Position numbers and translations under genes: made by a program. This document shows positions 1 through 10,384 of a DNA stretch of 64,000 nucleotides, piece by piece; within the stretch, counting starts at the first letter, position 1, and every line of letters starts with the position of its first letter. Source of the DNA: Mytilus edulis (Eukaryota > Mollusca > Bivalvia > Mytilida > Mytilidae); assembly GCF_963676685.1 (NCBI RefSeq), contig NC_092349.1:55503232-55567231 (forward strand), read 5' to 3'. Below the pieces are notes generated by a model, which did not search any database, had not been told where the DNA came from, and saw only the letters and a program-made list of their open reading frames with translations.

Positions 1-1119
1 GCATATTTCAGACGAATTGTGCACATCCTGTTACAAGCATGAAATTTTGCATAGACCTTCCTCAAGTATTACTCTTTTATTTCAGATAGGGAGGCATTTG
101 AAAAAAATGTCTCACTTCCGGTAAAATCCAAAATGGCGGACGTCATACTTAAATCAGCCCAATATCGAAGGCTAGCGTGTAAAAATGTGTTATTATCATG
201 CTACTATCATAATATTTGGTACAGACCTTTGTTTTTTACTACTTTTGGATAAATTAAATAGATTAGATGTCTTCAGAAACCCCACTTTCGGTTAAAATCC
301 AATATGGCTGACATTGTACTTAAATAAGCTTATTTTTTAGGGAGGGTAACTGAAATGTGTTTTAACGTATTGCTACTATCATTACATTGTGTATGAACCT
401 TTCTTTGGTGTTTCTGATGGATACAATGCATGATACATATGTCATAAAAACCCTTTCTTCCGGGTATATCCAAAATGGCGGACAGAGAAATATCAATAAA
501 GAAATTATTTTATTTTGTGCTGGTCATTAAACTTTTGGCTTAAAGTTATCATCAAAACCACTTATTCTAGCATGTTGTAAATATTTAGATATAAATGTGA
601 CACTTCCGGTTAAAAATATGACGTAAATTTCAAAGATGAGTCCTCAATCTATTTCTTCGATTTAGAGTTTTGGATAGATTGATTAAAACAAAATAAAATC
701 ACTATAGTACTAAAAATTATTTAAAATTATTACTATTTGGCCAAGAATACATGTTTATTCACAGTCACCATGACATGCACACAAGGCAGTGCACGGGATA
801 CCCGATTTTCCACATTAAAAATGACCGCGGAATCCTTTCTTACATCCACAATGTATAAGCTTTTGACAAAATGATGAGGCCTCAAAAAGAGTTTTTCAAA
901 AGTTATCCTCTTTGTCCCCGCCTGGAGTGGGTAGCATAAGAGCCAATCCCAAGCTCGTCTCCCTAAACACCTGTATAAGTATATTGCATTATTTACATGC
1001 TGGAAAAGACTAGACCAAGTTGAGGGAATAGCCTCGAAAAGCCGTCCCTGTTGCGCAAATAGTTATTTTCTTGCTTCGTTAACCATGTTATACCCATCTG
1101 CTAAGTTAGTGCGATCTTA

Positions 1120-1510
1120 CAGTAAAACCCCGGTGATTTAGTCTGATTAATCATCATTCCTTTTGTTAAAGTCACATCTTCAAATGCAATCAATGTCTCC
1201 CACATAGTCTTTTCCCCCCTTTCAAGCAAAGAGAGAACCATATCACAACAGGTAAAGACACGGATAACAATAAGTGTTACAGATCACCCAGATCACTCAT
1301 TGCCTAGTGCATTTGAAAGGCCATTGATCGATATTAATCCAAAGTCTCTTGCCCTCCCAAACACAACGTCTACCCCTATGTCACGGAATAGCGAAACAGT
1401 ATTGACAACATCATCATTAACGACTGTTCGAATCATGACTCGTTTAAGTGCGTGTTTCACTGCATCAGACACATGCACCATGATTTTAGTGTCTGCCTCT
1501 AAATGTGAAC
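1120..1510 (-). pseudogene. FEN1/XPG-like nuclease relic, left arm
   Basis: Read on the minus strand, this stretch gives, in order, EADTKIMVH, a degenerate 'VVNDDVVNTVSLFRDIG', VFGRARDFG, ISINGLSNALGNE, a stop, and then FTCCDM..RGEKTMWE..FEDVT. That order matches a family of uncharacterised invertebrate proteins, often linked to mobile elements, whose conserved core reads EADTR..., TVDTDVVVLAV.LF, ...FG.GK.FRYI...I...ALG, ...TGCDT...GKGKKTAWE. The Asp clusters and the GCDT-G.GKK block resemble the XPG/FEN1 (PIN-like) nuclease core, so a nuclease origin is my inference. The copy is broken by stops and by loss of the second Asp pair, so it is not functional. Two related relics lie in the same foldback. 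Confidence 0.55.
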
Positions 1511-1869
1511 TTGGTGCTGAACTTGAAATACATTACGTGGTGGATAAGATAGAATATCCTGACCATTTGTTGCTATAACTACCATACGCATCCAAGACTT
1601 CATCCACTCGTATTTCAGTTTCAAGGTATTTTATTTAGGTAAGGACATAATACCCAATCAGCATACTCAGTAGGCCGCAATTCACAATCGGAGAGCTGAT
1701 TTCCAACATTTACAAAGACTGTGGTATTGTTTCTCGCATCTTAATAAATTCTGCAAAAACACATATTTTCCTGCCTTGTTAACCTAATCTGTTTCTTTTT
1801 TTTATCTTCCAACAAAACCACGTATCGTTTTCAATGACATTAAACATCAAATCCATATGGTGATGTTGG

Positions 1870-2170
1870 CTGGTCAATCATCATTCTAAATGCTATAGTC
1901 ACATCTTCAAACTCCATTAATGTCACCAACGCAGTTCCTCTTCCAGCGAACGTGTTATCTTTTAATGCCTAGTGTATTTGAAAGGTCATTGATTGATATA
2001 TATCTTACACTTTTCCCCTTCTAAATGCAAACCAAAGTTTGTCTGCCCTATGTCACGGAATAGGGAAACAGCAATGACATCAGTATCGACTGTTTGAGTC
2101 ATGACTCAGTTAAGTCTATGTTTCACTGCATCAGACACATCTATCTTGATTCTAGTGTCAGTCTCTTCGT
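1870..2170 (-). pseudogene. FEN1/XPG-like nuclease relic, central copy
   Basis: This is a direct-repeat copy of the left relic, read on the minus strand. It keeps the best version of the acidic motif, TVDTDVIAVSLFRDIG, preceded by ETDTRIKI (the EADTR position). Further on it shows FAGRGTALVTLMEFEDVT, which corresponds to the S-F-G-x-G-K-K-T-A-W block. Several stops and a gap between the two blocks show that it is dead. It lies in the unpaired centre of the foldback, so it is an extra copy and not simply one arm of the inverted repeat. Confidence 0.5.
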
Positions 2171-2439
2171 GTAAACATGGTGCTAAACTTGAAACATCAT
2201 CAAGTGGTGGATAACACTAAACATCCTGAGCATTTGTTGCTTCAACTACCTTGTACTCAAAATTGTATTGAGCAAGCTCCTATGAATGAAAACTTAAAAG
2301 TTCTTTCTTACTGTCGTCATCTCTCAGAAAACTTTCCCATCTTTGAGGATGTTTTTAATCCTGGGTTCGTCTGTGTATTCCCTTTCCTCTAAATGTTGCC
2401 CTTGCTTCTTTTAGCAGCGTTAAAACTACCAGTATTTCG

Positions 2440-2690
2440 CTATTCCGTAACAAAGGGGCAAACGAACTATTGATTGTATTTGGGGAGGCAAAAATCTTTG
2501 GATTAATATCTATCAATGGCCTTTTTAATGCACTAGGCAATGAGTGATCACACACTTTTATTTCTGACCAATACCTTATGACGGGTTGTGATACTGTTCT
2601 CTCTTTGCTTGAAAAGGAAAAAAAAGACTGCATGGGAGACATTAATGGTATTTGAAGATGTGACTTTAACATAAAGAATGATGATTGATC
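2440..2690 (+). pseudogene. FEN1/XPG-like nuclease relic, right arm
   Basis: This is the inverted counterpart of the left relic, read on the plus strand. A clean frame gives LFRNKGANELLIVFGEAKIF and continues to ISINGLFNALGNE and a stop. In other frames it gives TGCDTV and KKTAWETLMVFEDVT. It keeps the TGCDT motif better than the left-arm copy. Stops and frame changes show that it is not translated. Together with the other two relics it indicates one ancestral coding segment that was duplicated and inverted inside the element. Confidence 0.5.
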
Positions 2691-3881
2691 AGCCTAAATC
2701 ACCGGGGTAGTACTGTACAAACTTATCAGATCTAACATGATTAACGAGCCAAGAAAGTCAATTTTTGCACAAATCTCATTTTAAGTGAGGCTATTCCCAC
2801 GACTTGTTCTTGTCTTTTCAAGCATGTAAAACGTGTAATATACTAATGCAGGTGTTTAGTGAGACGAGCTTTGGATTGACTCTTATGCTACCTAGTCTTG
2901 TCACTAATGGATTGCGAAGGGACAAAGAGGGTCCCTTTAAAAAAAACTCTTTCTGAGACCTCATCATTTTTTCAGAAGCTTGTACATTATGGATGTAAGA
3001 AAGGATGCCGCAGTTATTTTTAATGTGTAAAATCGGGTCTCCCGTGCACTGCCTTGTGTGCATGTGGTGGTGATTGTGAATAAGCATGTATTCTTGGCCA
3101 AATAGAAGTAGTTTTAAATATTTTTTAGTACTATAGCGATTTTATTTTGTTTAAATCAATCTATCCAAAACTGTACATCGAAGAAATAGATTGAGGACTC
3201 ATCTTTAAAAGTTACGTCATATTTTTACCGGAAGTGTCAACTTTATATCTTAGCATTTACAATATGCTAGAATAAGAGGTTTTGGGGATAACTTAAAGCC
3301 AAAAGTTTAATGACCAGCACAAAATAAAATCATTTTCTTTACATTTTGAAGAAAGTTGAAAATTTGAATAAAAAATTGATATTTCTCTGTCCGCCATTTT
3401 GGATACTTCCGGAAGTAAGGGTTTTTAAGACATATGTCTTATACATTGTCTCCATCAGAAGCACCAAAGAAAGGTTCATACACAATGTAATTATAGTAGC
3501 AATACGTTAAAACACATTTCAATTACCCTCCCTAAAAAATAAGCTTATTTAAGTACAATGTCCGCCATATTGGATTTCAACCGGAAGTGGGGTTTCTGAA
3601 GACATCTAATCTATATAATTTATCCAAAAGTAGTAAAACACAAAGGTCTGTACCAAATATTATGATAGTAGCATGATAATAGGACATTTTTACAGGCTAG
3701 GCTTCGATATTGGGCTGATTTAAGTATAACGTCCGCCATTTTGGATTTTACCGGAAGTGAGACATTTTTTTCAAATGCCTCCCTATCTGAAATAAAAGAG
3801 TAATACTTGAGGAAGGTCTATGCAAAATTTCATGCTTGTAACAGGATGTGCACAATTTTTTACAAAGCCGCCGGACTATAT

Positions 3882-3974
3882 GTTTTTTTTATATTGCTGT
3901 ACATGCATTTGGTAAGTAGTTTGACTTGTCTTTGCATTCATTTTACAGTTCAATGTTTAGTCAGTGGCTTTACT
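3882..3974. other. Unassigned junction sequence
   Basis: Short AT-rich stretch between the end of the foldback and the first recognisable unit of the 158 bp array. I see no coding potential or repeat structure in it. Confidence 0.4.
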
Positions 3975-5078
3975 TATATGTAGATAAAACATATTAGTTT
4001 GGTTCAATTCAAACAGGAGAAAATTCATGTACAATTTTCTTATAAACATTTTCCTGCTGTTAATTAATCCCCTGGTGATTGAAGTATGGTTTTTACAAAA
4101 AGCTACATGAGAGACAACTGATCTCATTAACATTTACCTGCTGTTATAGAATCCTATGGTGATGGAAATATTATTTGTACTAACAGATACATAAAAAGGC
4201 TTCATCTGAAGGAGAAAACATTTATTGTAGATTGGTTCAATTCCAATGGGAGACAACTCTTGTACTATTTTATTTATTAACATTTTCATCAAGATATTTA
4301 ATCCAATGGTGATAGAAATATGACTTTTTACCAACCACTAACAGGTACATAAAAAGTCTTTATCTGAAGGAGAATACATTTATTGTAGATTGGTTCAATT
4401 CCAATGGGAGACAACTCTTCTACTAATTTACTTATTAACATTTTCATTTAAGATATTTAATCCTACAGTGATGGTAATATTATTTTTACTCACCACTAAC
4501 CAGTTCATAAAAAGTCTTTATCTGAAGGAGAATACATTTATTGTAGATTGGTTCAATTCCAATGGGAGACAACTCTTGTACTATTTTACTTATTAACATT
4601 TTCCTTTAAGATATTTAATCCTATGGTGATGGAAATATTATTTTTATTAACCACTAACCAGTACATAAAAAGTCTTCATCTGAAGGAGAATACATTTATT
4701 GTAGATTGGTTCAATTCCAATGGGAGACAACTCTTGTACTATTTTACTTATTAACATTTTCCTTTAAGATATTTAATGCTATGGTGATGGTAATATTATT
4801 TTTACTCACATTTTACCAGTACATAAAAAGTCTTCATCTGAAGGAGAATACATTTATTGTAGATTGGTTCAATTCCAATGGGAGACAACTCTTGTACTAT
4901 TTTACTTATTAACATTTTCCTTTAAGATATTCAATCCTACAGTGATGGAAATATGACTTTTTACTAACCACTAACAGTAACATAAAAAGTCTTCATCTGA
5001 AGGAGAATACAATTATTGTAGATTGGTTCAATTCCAATGGGAGACAACTCTTGTACTATTTTACTTATTAACATTTTT
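3975..5078 (+). repeat. 158 bp tandem array, plus orientation
   Basis: About seven units with a period of 158 bp in the later part. Each contains 'cattttcctttaagatat', 'catctgaaggagaatac', 'gtagattggttcaattcc' and 'gggagacaactcttgtac'. The first one or two units (about 3975-4130) are short and diverged and carry 'ttttcctgctgttaat' where later units have 'ttttcctttaagat'. The same family recurs inverted at 11.6-12.4 kb with the same odd first unit. A ~160 bp tandem core is typical of the bivalve 'pearl' elements (non-autonomous Helitron/Helentron relatives). The assignment here is by architecture only. Confidence 0.85.
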
Positions 5079-5084
5079 CTATGT

Positions 5085-6215
5085 GTTTATTAATGTTTGT
5101 AGGAAGGTTGATCCTGAATAAAATGGGATTTATCAGCCTCTACTTTGTTAATGGTTGTTATGAAGGCTGATCCTGAATAAAATGGGATTTATCAGCCTCT
5201 ACTTTGTTAATGGTTGTTATGAAGGCTGATCCTGTATAAAATGGGATTTATCAGCCTCTACTTTGTTAATGGTTTTTATGAAGGCTGATCCTGAATAAAA
5301 TGAGATTTATCAGCCTCTACTTTGTTAATGGTTTTTATGAAGGCTGATCCTGTATAAAATGGGATTTACCAGCCTGTACTTTGTTAATGGTTGTTATGAA
5401 GGCTGATCCTGTATAAAATGGGATTATCAGCCTGTACTTTGTTAATGGTTGTTATGAAGGTTGATCCTGAATAAAATGGGATTTATCAGCCTGTACTTTG
5501 TTAATGGTTGTTATGAAGGCTGATCCTGTATAAAATGGGATTTATCAGCCTGTACTTTGTTAATGGTTGTTATGAAGGTTGATCCTGAATAAAATGGGAT
5601 TTATCAGCCTGTACTTTGTTAATGGTTGTTATGAAGGCTGATCCTGTATAAAATGGGATTTATCAGCCTGTACTTTGTTAATGGTTTTTATGAAGGCTGA
5701 TCCTGAATAAAATGGGATTTATCAGCCTCTACTTTGTTAATGGTTTTTATGAAGGCTGATCCTGAATAAAATGAGATTTATCAGCCTCTACTTTGTTAAT
5801 GGTTTTTATGAAGGCTGATCCTGTATAAAATGGGATTTACCAGCCTGTACTTTGTTAATGGTTGTTATGAAGGCTGATCCTGTATAAAATGGGATTTATC
5901 AGCCTGTACTTTGTTAATGGTTGTTATGAAGGTTGATCCTGAATAAAATGGGATTTATCAGCCTCTACTTTGTTAATGGTTGTTATGAAGGCTGATCCTG
6001 TATAAAATGGGATTTATCAGCCTCTACTTTGTTAATGGTTTTTATAAAGGCTGATCCTGTATAAAATGGGATTTATCAGCCTCTACTTTGTTAATGGTTT
6101 TTATGAAGGCTGATCCTGAATAAAATGGGATTTATCAGCCTCTACTTTGTTAATGGTTGTTATGAAGGCTGATCCTGAATACAATGGGATTTATCAGCCT
6201 CTACTTTGATCCAAG
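5085..6215 (+). repeat. ~60 bp minisatellite with a stem-loop in each unit
   Basis: About 19 copies of a 59-60 bp unit containing 'gaaggctgatcctg(a/t)ataa', 'aatgggatttatcagcct' and 'ctactttgttaatggtt'. Each unit holds the inverted pair AGGCTGAT / ATCAGCCT separated by about 19 bases, so every monomer can fold. Variants (gaat/gtat, cctct/cctgt, ggttg/ggttt) are shared between non-adjacent units, which suggests higher-order duplication of blocks (for example 5280-5460 resembles 5755-5900). Confidence 0.9.
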
Positions 6216-6321
6216 GGTAAGGACAACTACACATGAGTTGCACGTTCAACAAAAACTCTGCATTCTGATGGGAATTAACTGTGCTCTTCTTCTTGTCGAC
6301 TTGTTCTTTTCTTTATATTAG

Positions 6322-6588
6322 GCGGACTTCATACAAACGCCCGAGCAAGAAAGAAAAGAAGCAAATCATATCTTCCAGGGCTTATATTTCCTTGCTGTTC
6401 ACAAGGAAGCTATCAAACCAAGAGTTCCAAGTGGCGAATTGGAAATTAGCCCTCCGTTAATTCCGTTTGTTCTTCTTTCTGATATTGACCTATCTTCTTA
6501 TACTTATATTCTCTTTTGCATTTCCTACACAAACACAACGGGTGCCGTATGTGGACTAGGACCTGCTTACTCATTCAATAGCACATGA
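6322..6588 (+). other. Possible exon or relic, unrecognised
   Basis: After a 'ttctttatattag' that resembles a splice acceptor there is an 88-codon open frame that starts ADFIQTPEQERKEANHIFQG and ends TGA at 6588. Base composition is more balanced than in the flanks over the first 150 bases. I do not recognise the product. The last third overlaps a dispersed mussel repeat, so at most the first 40-60 codons could be a genuine exon. Confidence 0.25.
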
Positions 6589-6740
6589 GATCACCCCAGC
6601 TTTGTTTTGTGTTTTGTTGGGTTTTTTTTTTTTTTTTTGGGGGGGGGGGTAAGTCCTCGGTATTCCATGATTTGTTGTGTGTACTGTTGTTTGTCTGTTG
6701 GTATTTTTTTTCTGTTTCAGCCCTGGCGTTATTAAAAAAA
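6545..6740 (+). repeat. Dispersed mussel repeat ('gagatcacccc' family)
   Basis: Contains 'cacatgagatcacccc', a long T/G tract (6610-6650), 'tgttgtgtgtactgttgtt' and 'ctgtttcagccctggcgtt'. I recognise these as one half of a repeat common in Mytilus. The complementary half, with 'aaggagggacgaaag' and 'gccatggctaaa', is at 22.03-22.16 kb. Confidence 0.6.
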
Positions 6741-6985
6741 AGCCTGTGGTATGATTGCCAATGAGACAACTCTCCACAAGAGACCAAATGACACAAAAAT
6801 TAACAATTAATCATACGTCACAGTACGGCTTTCAACAATGAGCAAAGCCAACACTGCAATGCATAGTCAACTTTAAAAGACCACGAATTAACAATCTAAA
6901 ATCATTTAAACGAGAAAACTAACGACACAATTTATGTACAAAAATGAACGAAAAACAAATATGTAACACCGCAACAAACGGTTTA
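6741..6985 (-). repeat. Dispersed mussel repeat ('gacaactctccac' family)
   Basis: Starts 'tgtggtatgattgccaatga' and continues through 'gacaactctccacaagagac', 'caacaatgagcaaagcc' and 'gaacgaaaaacaaatatgt'. I recognise this as one of the most frequent dispersed repeats in Mytilus. The opposite end of the same family is seen in forward orientation at 48.3-48.75 kb ('tctcattggcaatcatacca'). Confidence 0.7.
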
Positions 6986-6989
6986 TTCT

Positions 6990-7365
6990 TGACTTTGGAG
7001 ATTGAAAACCACTTTTGGTATATTAGAACTCTGTAAATCTTTATTGTGCTTTGATTTAGTAATAACTTGCTTTAATTTGCTGTGCACATCGTGTATAATC
7101 ACACCAAATGTATCATATAATGCTAAAAAAGAACTAACGAAATCGCTAACTAATCAATTAACTAAGCTGTACAATAATAGTTAATAGCATTTTTTTCTTT
7201 TGTTCTAAATATACATGAAATATTTGCTACTAGACATCAATCAACAGGCAATAGTGAATTATACAATGCTCGAGTCCTAAATGACCACAAATTCAATAGT
7301 GAATCAATGGGAAAACTTACAAGATTAAAGAGTACATCTTTATGTAATTTATACGTGTTTCTTGT
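6990..7365. other. Unassigned AT-rich DNA
   Basis: No convincing ORF, splice pair or repeat structure. The short open frames here have the composition of random AT-rich sequence. Confidence 0.4.
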
Positions 7366-7590
7366 TTCTCGATTTTTTTTATATAGATTAGACCGTTGGC
7401 TTTCCCGTTTGAATGGTTTTACACTAGTTAGTAATTTTGGGGCCCTTTGTAGCTTGTTGTTCGGTGTGAGCCAAGGCTCCGTGTTGAAGGCCGTACATTG
7501 ACCTATAATGGTTTACTTTTTTTAATTGTTATTTGGATGGAGAGTTGTCTTATTGGCACTCACACCACATCTTCCTATATCTATCCATAA
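7366..7590 (+). repeat. Dispersed mussel repeat ('gaaggccgtacattgacc' family)
   Basis: Contains 'gttgttcggtgtgagccaag', 'gctccgtgttgaaggccgta' and 'ggatggagagttgtc', ending 'cacaccacatcttcctatat'. These are the usual 3' blocks of a repeat I know from Mytilus sequence. It is noncoding. Confidence 0.65.
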
Positions 7591-8140
7591 AACGATTTTT
7601 ACAATCATATTGATTTAAAACAAAAGATCAATGATTCATTAATAAAACCGCTGTAAGCAAATCTAACTTTTTATTGTTTTCTGGTGTCTGTTTATTTGAA
7701 TGCAAAAGTCATTGTACAACGTTTAAAATATATTGGACATCTCTCTATACGGAGCATTACATCTCTCCTCCGGGTGTCCTAGTATAGTCATCTATAGTTG
7801 TTTATATTCACTTATTTGATCTCCTATGGTTATATATATATATCAAAATTTACTAAATTTTATCATCGGTACAAGTACATCATTCGTAAATAAAAATCAA
7901 CATGCAGACATATTATACATTCAGGTATTTCACATAAAATATTTCTGGGTAATATTCTTAACAAAGCACAAAACTTTCGGCATTCACCTCAAAAGCTAAC
8001 AAACCTTCAAATTTTGTTTTCGGAAGTGATATGGTTACAATACTGCTGTCACGACTCAGGTCTTTTAAGAATTGTGTATTTTTGTGCTATTTTGATTCAC
8101 TCATAAGGTCTTTGCATTGGAAATAAACACATTGATTCTA
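7591..8140. other. Unassigned AT-rich DNA
   Basis: No gene or structured repeat recognised. A short 'tatatatata' tract lies near 7835. Confidence 0.4.
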
Positions 8141-8530
8141 AAAACCAGTTGTTGGCATGATGCGGGTTATGTTCCTCTCATATATTTTAAACAACTAATG
8201 ATGAAGACATAAACTTTTAATTAGTTTGATTGATGTCTTCGGCTGGTATGTAACTAACTGCTTGTAGTCATTTGTTGATTTATGTATTATTGTAATTTTG
8301 CTTAGTTTTTTTAGTCAATTATGACATCGCACTCGGAGTTTTTCTGAGCCTATTGATAATGTGTTTTTTAAATATCATTGGCTAGAGGTATAGGGGATGG
8401 TTGAGATTTCAAAATCAGGTTTAACCCTGCCGTATTTTTTTGCGCCTGTCCCTAGGCAGGAGCCTCGGTTTTTTAAGTTCATTTACATATTATGAAGTTT
8501 AGTCTCATAAATCATATTTCCCAGCCGCAC
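8141..8530 (+). repeat. Dispersed mussel repeat ('ggctagaggtatagggga' family)
   Basis: Contains 'gatgaagacataaac', 'ggctagaggtataggggat' and 'cgcctgtccctaggcaggag'. Related copies lie at 32.24-32.69 kb, 46.32-46.77 kb and, with a different tail, at 48.36-48.75 kb. The repeat is noncoding. Confidence 0.65.
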
Positions 8531-9828
8531 TATATAAACTTGATAGATAAACCGATAGTTTGGATGAGCAATTTATAAACTCTGTCATCACTAGGTTATC
8601 AAATAATTTCTATTTTACAATGGTGTTGCTATGAAGAAAAAAAAACCGACTGTGCCATGTCAATAGTCAAATACTTTACAAAATCTTATATGTTTTATGC
8701 TTTTAAAATCCTTAATCTTAATGCTGTGAAACTGAGGTTAATGTACAGAGAGATTCTTTTTTCTGATATAAGTTGATAATACGTGGATGATGAATAAATG
8801 ACAGGAAACTCAACAGCACCGTAATAACTATTATATTGTAGTGATACAAATCAGTATACATGTACCTGGGATTATTATACTAATATAATAATAGTCCCAG
8901 AGTATACACTGGTTTGTTTTTATATATTATATTAATTGAATAGTTGCATGTATACATAATTGTGTATATCATTCTTATAATAGTGCAGTGCACGTGCATG
9001 GTGGCCACTCTTCTGTAAAAAAAAAAATCGAATTTTCTAAAAGATTGGATATGTGAAGCCATTCATATTTTCCCGAAAAAAGCAATTACAGAGTTACCGG
9101 TCCTTGCCAGGAGTGTCGTAAAACGTTCTTGAGATATTCTTGCGCAACCTTTAACTCAATTGTCGGTACGTGTGCAATATTTTTTTTACTTTTATATTAA
9201 ATAATATATCTAACGGAAAAACATTTTAATATTTAAATGTGTGTGGTTTTTTTTAGCGTATCCATTGAAAAAGTGAATTTGAAACAAGTGATAAGTAGTA
9301 ATGTTATCTTGCACTAGATAATGTCCGCGGATCTTTAATTTTTATAGATTGGTTGAAAACCCAAAACTAATTTGCATAATGTAAATTTAGGGGATAGCAA
9401 TACATCGGAATGACCAAACGGTCATCTCGATGTAAAAAGGCATTTTAAAAATTACAATTCATATTCCGCTTCCAAGTACCAGACAGTTCATTTAGAAAAA
9501 CATAAATTTTGAAAATGTTCTCATCATTTTCCTTTACCTTACTTGTCAACATCTGAAAGTCTGAATAGGTAAAATACGAAACCGTTTTGAATGTAGAAGT
9601 CTATAGTTGCCACCAGAGACATATATACACGTATATATGTCTCTGTTGTCACCTATTCTGGGTATAACAAAGGTAAAAAGTTTAATCTTTCAGTTGCAAC
9701 AGTCTTTGTACATGTACTGCCTTGATTATAAGTCTGGATTCAAATTTAGACCGGAAATATTCAAGAAGGGAAAATTCATGAAAATGATATTTTTGGTGCC
9801 CTCTTAGAACCAGTTCATATTCATAGTT
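8531..9828. other. Unassigned DNA with small palindromes
   Basis: No gene recognised. Two short palindromes are visible: 'ctgggattattata' with its near complement at about 8866-8901, and 'agagacatatatac' with its exact complement at 9615-9644. Neither has a recognisable function. Confidence 0.4.
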
Positions 9829-9904
9829 TGTAGTACCTGCCCAAGGGCTATAGATTGTATCATGCCAAGTATCATGTAATCTATAGCCCTTGGACAGGTA
9901 CTAC
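9829..9904. repeat. 27 bp-arm hairpin
   Basis: The segment 'gtagtacctgcccaagggct' through 'atagatt' is followed after about 22 bases by its reverse complement, 'aatctatagcccttggacag' through 'gtactac', with one mismatch. The size would suit a micro-MITE, or a pre-miRNA-like hairpin if transcribed. The near-perfect arms favour a recent foldback insertion. Confidence 0.75.
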
Positions 9905-10022
9905 AAAAAGAAATAACAACTTTTAGTTGTCCACGTAACTTGATGGTTGCATGGCAACCTATTCATAAATTCAAACTTGCAGTGTCTGCTTTCTGTCAAA
10001 GAAATTTTTCTCTGTTTTTTAA

Positions 10023-10303
10023 GGGAGCTACCATTTGATTTTTATGGGGGGGCTAGGATGAAAAATTTTGTCCTGCATTTTTTTTAGCTGTAATATCTGT
10101 CCTGCCTTTTTATTTTTCACTCTGTTCGGTCCTGCCTTTTTTTTTTAGTTTATCCTGACTTTTTTTTTACCTAAATTGTCGTCTTGACTTTTTTTTTTTG
10201 CAAGTGTCTCATCCTGCCTTTTTATTTTACTCAAAACTCCTGTCCTGCCTAATTTTTTCAAATATCATCCTAGCCCCCCCATAAAAATGAAATGGTAGCT
10301 CCC
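10023..10303. mobile_element. MITE with ~40 bp TIRs, possible PIF/Harbinger type
   Basis: The left end 'GGGAGCTACCATTTGATTTT' and following 'TATGGGGGGGCTAGGATG' are mirrored at the right end ('CATCCTAGCCCCCCCATA' ... 'AAATGGTAGCTCCC'). Both ends abut TAA, which would fit a 3 bp TWA target duplication. The interior is a degenerate series of 'gtcctgcctttttt' units with no coding capacity. The superfamily call is an inference from the TSD and the GGG start. Confidence 0.65.
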
Positions 10304-10384
10304 TAAGGTATATTATGTTTAAAAATAACATTATATCTTAATCTGTATAAGGGTTTCTATTTCCTTTAAGTTTAAACATCGTAA

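Larger units (their letters stand above)
1..3881. mobile_element. Large foldback element with ~1.4 kb inverted arms
   Basis: Sequence from the left window edge to about 1420 is repeated in reverse complement from about 3881 back to about 2410. Matching blocks are 'aattgtgcacatcc' near 16 with its complement near 3850, the 'cacttccggt' / 'accggaagtg' blocks, the 'ttggccaagaatacatg' block near 740 with its complement near 3095, and 'tgcctagtgcatttg' near 1301 with 'aatgcactaggca' near 2527. Identity looks like 85-90% with small indels. The 1 kb centre contains a further direct repeat (about 1065-1595 against 1770-2270). The left arm seems to run to or past the window edge, so the true end and target duplication cannot be seen. 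The structure fits a foldback DNA transposon or an inverted duplication. No transposase is visible. It carries decayed nuclease-like coding sequence, annotated separately. Confidence 0.8.

Noticed and set aside
4390..4912. Three nearly identical 68-codon ORFs (MVQFQWETTLVLFYLL…), also at 11631-11995
   Set aside because: They are translations of the 158 bp tandem repeat. The period is not a multiple of three and the frames stop in every unit.
5085..6215. Regular short repeats resembling a CRISPR array
   Set aside because: Units are contiguous with no unique spacers, and the DNA is eukaryotic. The same applies to 13055-14490.
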